Shown here one piece after another: positions 58,721 to 61,531 of a stretch of 61,531 nt of DNA; the stretch's first letter is position 1, and the number at the start of each line of letters is the position of its first letter. The translations under genes were made by a program, and so were the position numbers. The DNA is from Penium margaritaceum. Its lineage: Eukaryota > Streptophyta > Zygnematophyceae > Desmidiales > Peniaceae. The stretch spans positions 172,194-233,724 of the forward strand of contig SZWC01000826.1 of assembly GCA_023375785.1 (NCBI GenBank), read 5' to 3'. The notes under the pieces were generated by a model. That model worked only from the letters and a program-made list of their open reading frames with translations. It searched no databases and was not told the origin of the DNA.

Positions 58721-61531
58721 CTCAGGTGCACTTAGGCGCACTCAGGTGCGCTCAGGCACAGTCAGTCACAGTCAGGCGCAGTCAGGCGCAGTCAGGCACA
58801 GTCAGGCGCAGTCAGGCGCATTCAGGCGCAGTCAGGCGCAGTCAGGCGCACTCAGGCGCACTCAGGCGCAGTCAGGCGCAGTGAGGCACAGTCAGACACA
58901 ATCAGGCGCAGTCAAGCGCAGTCACGCGCAGTTAGGGGCCCTCAGGGGTACTCAGGCGCACTCAGCCGCACTCAGGCACACTCAGGCGCACTCAGGCGCA
59001 CTCAGGCGCACTGAGGCGCACTCTGGCGCTCTCAGGCGCACTCATGGGCACTCAGTCGCACTCAGGCGCAGTCAGGCGCAGTCATTCACATTCAGGCGGA
59101 GTCAGGCGCAGTCAGGCGCAGTCAGGCACAGTCAGGCGCACTCAAGCACACTCAGGCGCACTCATGCGCACTCAGGCGCACTCAACCACACGCAGGCGCA
59201 CTCAGGCACACTCAGGCGCACTCAGGCACAGTCAGGCGCAGTCAGGCACACTCAAGCGCAGTCAGGTGCAGTCAGGCGCAGTCAGGCGCAGTCAGGCGCA
59301 GTCAGGGACACTCAGGCGCACTCAGGCGCCCTCAGGCGCACTCAGGTGCAGTCAGTCACAGTCAGGCGTAGTCAGGCGCAGTCAGGTGTAGTCAGGCGCA
59401 GTCAGGCACTGTCAGGCGCAGTCAGGCGCAGTCAGGCGCAGTCAGGCGCAGTCAGGCGCACTCAAGCGCTGTCAGGCGGAGTAAGGCGCACACAGGCGCA
59501 GTCAGGCATAGTCAGGTGCAGTCAGGCGCAGTCAGGCACAGTCAGGCGCAGTCAGGCGCAGTCAGGCGCAGTCAGACGCAGTCAGGTGCATTCAGGTGCA
59601 CTTAGGCGTACTCACGCGCACTCAGGCGCACTCAGGCACACTTAGGCGTACTTAGGCGCACTCAGGCGCACACAGGCGCACTCAGGCGCACTCAGGCGTA
59701 CTTGCGCGCACTCAGACGCACTCAGGCCCACTCACGCGCAGTCATGCACAGTCAAGCGCGGTCAGGCAAAGTCACACGCAATCAGGCGTAGTCAGGCGCA
59801 GTCAGGCGCACTCAGGGGCACTCAGGCGCACTTAGGCGGTCTCAGGCGCACATAGGCGCACTCATGCACACTCAGGAGCACTCAGGCGCACTCAGGCGCA
59901 CTCAGGCGTACTCAGGCGCACTCAGGCGCACGCAAGCGCACGCAGGCGCACTCAAGCACACTCAGGCGCAATCAGGTGCACTCAGGAGCACTCAGGCGCG
60001 GTAAGGCGCAGTCAGGTGCAGTCAAGCGTAGTCAGGCGCAGTCAGGCACAGTCAGGCACAGTAAGGCACAGTCAGGTGCAGCCAGGCGCAGTCAGGCGCA
60101 ATCAGGCGCAGTGAGGCACAGTCAGGCACAGTCAGGCGTAGTCAGGCACACTCTAGCGCAGTCAGGCGCAATCAGGCACACTCAGGCGCACTCAGGCGCA
60201 CTCAGGCGCACTCAAGTGCACTCAGGCGCAGTTCGTCGTAGTCAGGCGCAGTCAGGCGCAGTCAGGTACAGTCAGGCGCAGTCAGGCGCAGTCACGCACA
60301 GTCAGGCGCAGCCAAGCGCAGTCCAGCGCAGTCAGGCGCAGACAGGCACAATCAAGCGCAGTCAGGCGTAGTTGGGCGCAATCAGGCGCAAGTCAGGCGC
60401 ACTCAGGCGCACTCAGGCGCACTCAAGCGCACTCAGGCGCACTCAGGCGCACTCAGGTGCACTCAGGCGCACTCAACCACACGCAGGCGCACGCAGGCAC
60501 ACTCAGGCACACTCAGGCGCACTTGGGCGCAGTCAGGTGCAGTCAGGCACACTCAAGCGCAGTCAAGTGCAGTCAGGCGCAGTCAGGCGCAGTCAGGCGT
60601 AGCCAGGCGCAGTCAGGCGCAGTCAGGCGCAATCAGGCACAGTCAGGCGCAGACAGGCGCAGTCAGGCGCAGTCAGGCGCAGTCAGGTGCAGTCAGGCGC
60701 ACACAGGCGCACTGAGGCGTACTCAGGCACGCTGAGGCGCAGTGAGTCACAGTCAGGCGCAGTCAGGCGCAAGCAGGCGCAATCAGGCGCAGTCAGGCGC
60801 AGACAGGCGCAGTCAGGCACTGTCAGGCGTAGTAAGGCGCAGACAGGTGCAGTCAGGCATAGTCAGGCGCAGTCAGGCGCAGTCAAGCACAGTCAGGTGC
60901 AGTAAGGCGCAGTCAGGTGCATTCAGGTGCACTCAGGTGCACTCATGCGCACTCAGGCGCACTCAAGTGCACTTAGGCGTACTCAGGCGCACTCAGGCGC
61001 ACTCAGGCGCACTCAGGCGCACTCACGTGCACTCATGCGCACTCAGACGCACTCAGGCGCACTCAGGCGCAGTCAAGCGCAGTCATTCGCAGTCAGGCAC
61101 AGTCACACGCAGTCAGGCGCAATCAGGCACAGTCAGGCGCACTCAGGTGGTCTCAGGCGCACATAGGCGCACTCAGGCGCACTCAGGCGCACTCAGGCGC
61201 ACTCAGGCGTACTCAGGCGCACTCATACGCACGCAGGCACACGCAGGCGCACTTAAGCGCACTCAGGCACAATCAGGTGCACTCAGGCGCGCTCAAGCGC
61301 GGTAAGGCGCAGTCAGGCGCAGTCAGGCGTAGTCAGGCGCAGTCAGGCGCATTCAGGGGCAGTCAGGCGCAATCAGGCGGAGTCAGGCGTAGTTAGGCAC
61401 AGTCAGGCGCAGTCAGGCAAACTCAGGCGCAGTCAGGCGCAGTCAGGCGCACTCAGGCGCACTCAGGCGCTCTCAGGCGCACTCAGGCGGAGTTTGTCGC
61501 AGTCAGGCGCAGTCAGGCACAGTCAGGCACA

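Larger units (their letters stand above)
41712..61531 (+). repeat. 10-bp minisatellite array, right arm
   Basis: About 19.8 kb of the same GGCGCA(C/G)TCA units in the same orientation, continuing past the window end. It resumes exactly where the left arm was interrupted. C- and G-type runs, boundary units, phase-shifting 9- and 11-bp units and transition-type variants are as in the left arm. Up to about 49 kb it shares superunits with 31-38 kb. From about 53 kb a different superunit prevails: GGTCTCAGGCGCACATAGG near 57013, 59839 and 61149, followed in each case by GCGCGGTAAGG (57173, 59997) or its AGCGCGGTAAGG variant (61286). No gene or non-repeat insert is visible. Plus-strand ORFs of up to 316 codons (47866-48816) are repeat products. 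Confidence 0.98.

Noticed and set aside
2307..61531. CRISPR array
   Set aside because: There are no spacers: units are directly contiguous 10-mers in a eukaryotic retrotransposon context, with no cas genes.
2307..61531. Centromeric satellite
   Set aside because: Possible for a long, methylated, retroelement-containing array, but nothing in the sequence identifies a centromere. The unit is far shorter than typical nucleosome-length centromere repeats, so no call is made.
2307..61531. Zinc-finger or other repeat-protein family suggested by the RRTQAHSG pattern
   Set aside because: There are no cysteines or metal-binding spacing. The resemblance is only the repeated His and Arg produced by CAC and CGC in the unit.

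Overview
KIND OF SEQUENCE. This is a repeat-only eukaryotic window with no recognisable host gene. It is a very long tandem array of a 10-bp minisatellite, about 55.5 kb in view and running off the right edge, with two LTR retrotransposons in it or at its edge. A Ty1/copia reverse transcriptase-RNase H fragment, 5-bp target-site duplications and a TGGTATCAGAGC primer-binding site (initiator Met tRNA type) point to a streptophyte: a land plant or, just as plausibly, a charophyte alga. A desmid-like alga such as Closterium is only a guess; no host gene is available to test it.

LAYOUT. (1) 1-2306: 3' part of a plus-strand Ty1/copia element. A poly-G run fills the window edge. Pol is open from about 38 to 1168, and a 3' LTR ends at 2306 in ...CTAACA, directly abutting the array. 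(2) 2307-37974: left arm of the array. (3) 37975-41711: a complete, minus-strand, non-autonomous LTR retrotransposon nested in the array. It has 590/600-bp LTRs, a perfect TTAGG duplication, a PBS, a PPT, one gag-like ORF and no pol. (4) 41712-61531: right arm of the array, same orientation and phase, leaving the window.

THE ARRAY. The unit is GGCGCA(C/G)TCA. It exists as a C-type (GGCGCACTCA) and a G-type (GGCGCAGTCA), and these come in long runs rather than being mixed. The runs look punctuated. C-to-G changes are often marked by a GGCGCTCTCA unit. G-to-C changes are often marked by an 11-bp unit GGCGCAA(C/G/A)TCA or by GG(C/T)GCATTCA. Above this lie nested orders: local HORs of 30, 60, 70, 90-130 and 120 bp (one 120-bp HOR is present about 10 times without a visible difference), superunits of about 2-3.5 kb, and a duplication of about 6 kb spaced 10.6-11.1 kb apart. 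All units point the same way.

CODING STATUS. A 10-bp unit shifts frame each repeat, so all three plus frames spell the same decapeptide (SGALRRTQAH for C-type, SGAVRRSQAQ for G-type), while each minus frame meets TGA every 30 bp. The dozens of long plus-strand ORFs between 2.4-37.9 kb and 41.7-61.5 kb follow from this and are not annotated as genes. The only coding regions I support are the copia pol fragment and, more weakly, the gag-like ORF of the nested element.

HISTORY (inference). The minisatellite expanded into punctuated HORs and superunits. Retroelements then inserted into it, one at TTAGG and probably one at CTCAG. Related array blocks at 43.9, 46.7 and 48.7 kb preserve what looks like the uninterrupted form of the 37.97-kb insertion site. 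Local amplification (17.95-19.18 kb, 27.50-27.84 kb) is much younger than the nested element, whose LTRs differ at about 23 positions plus one 10-bp indel.
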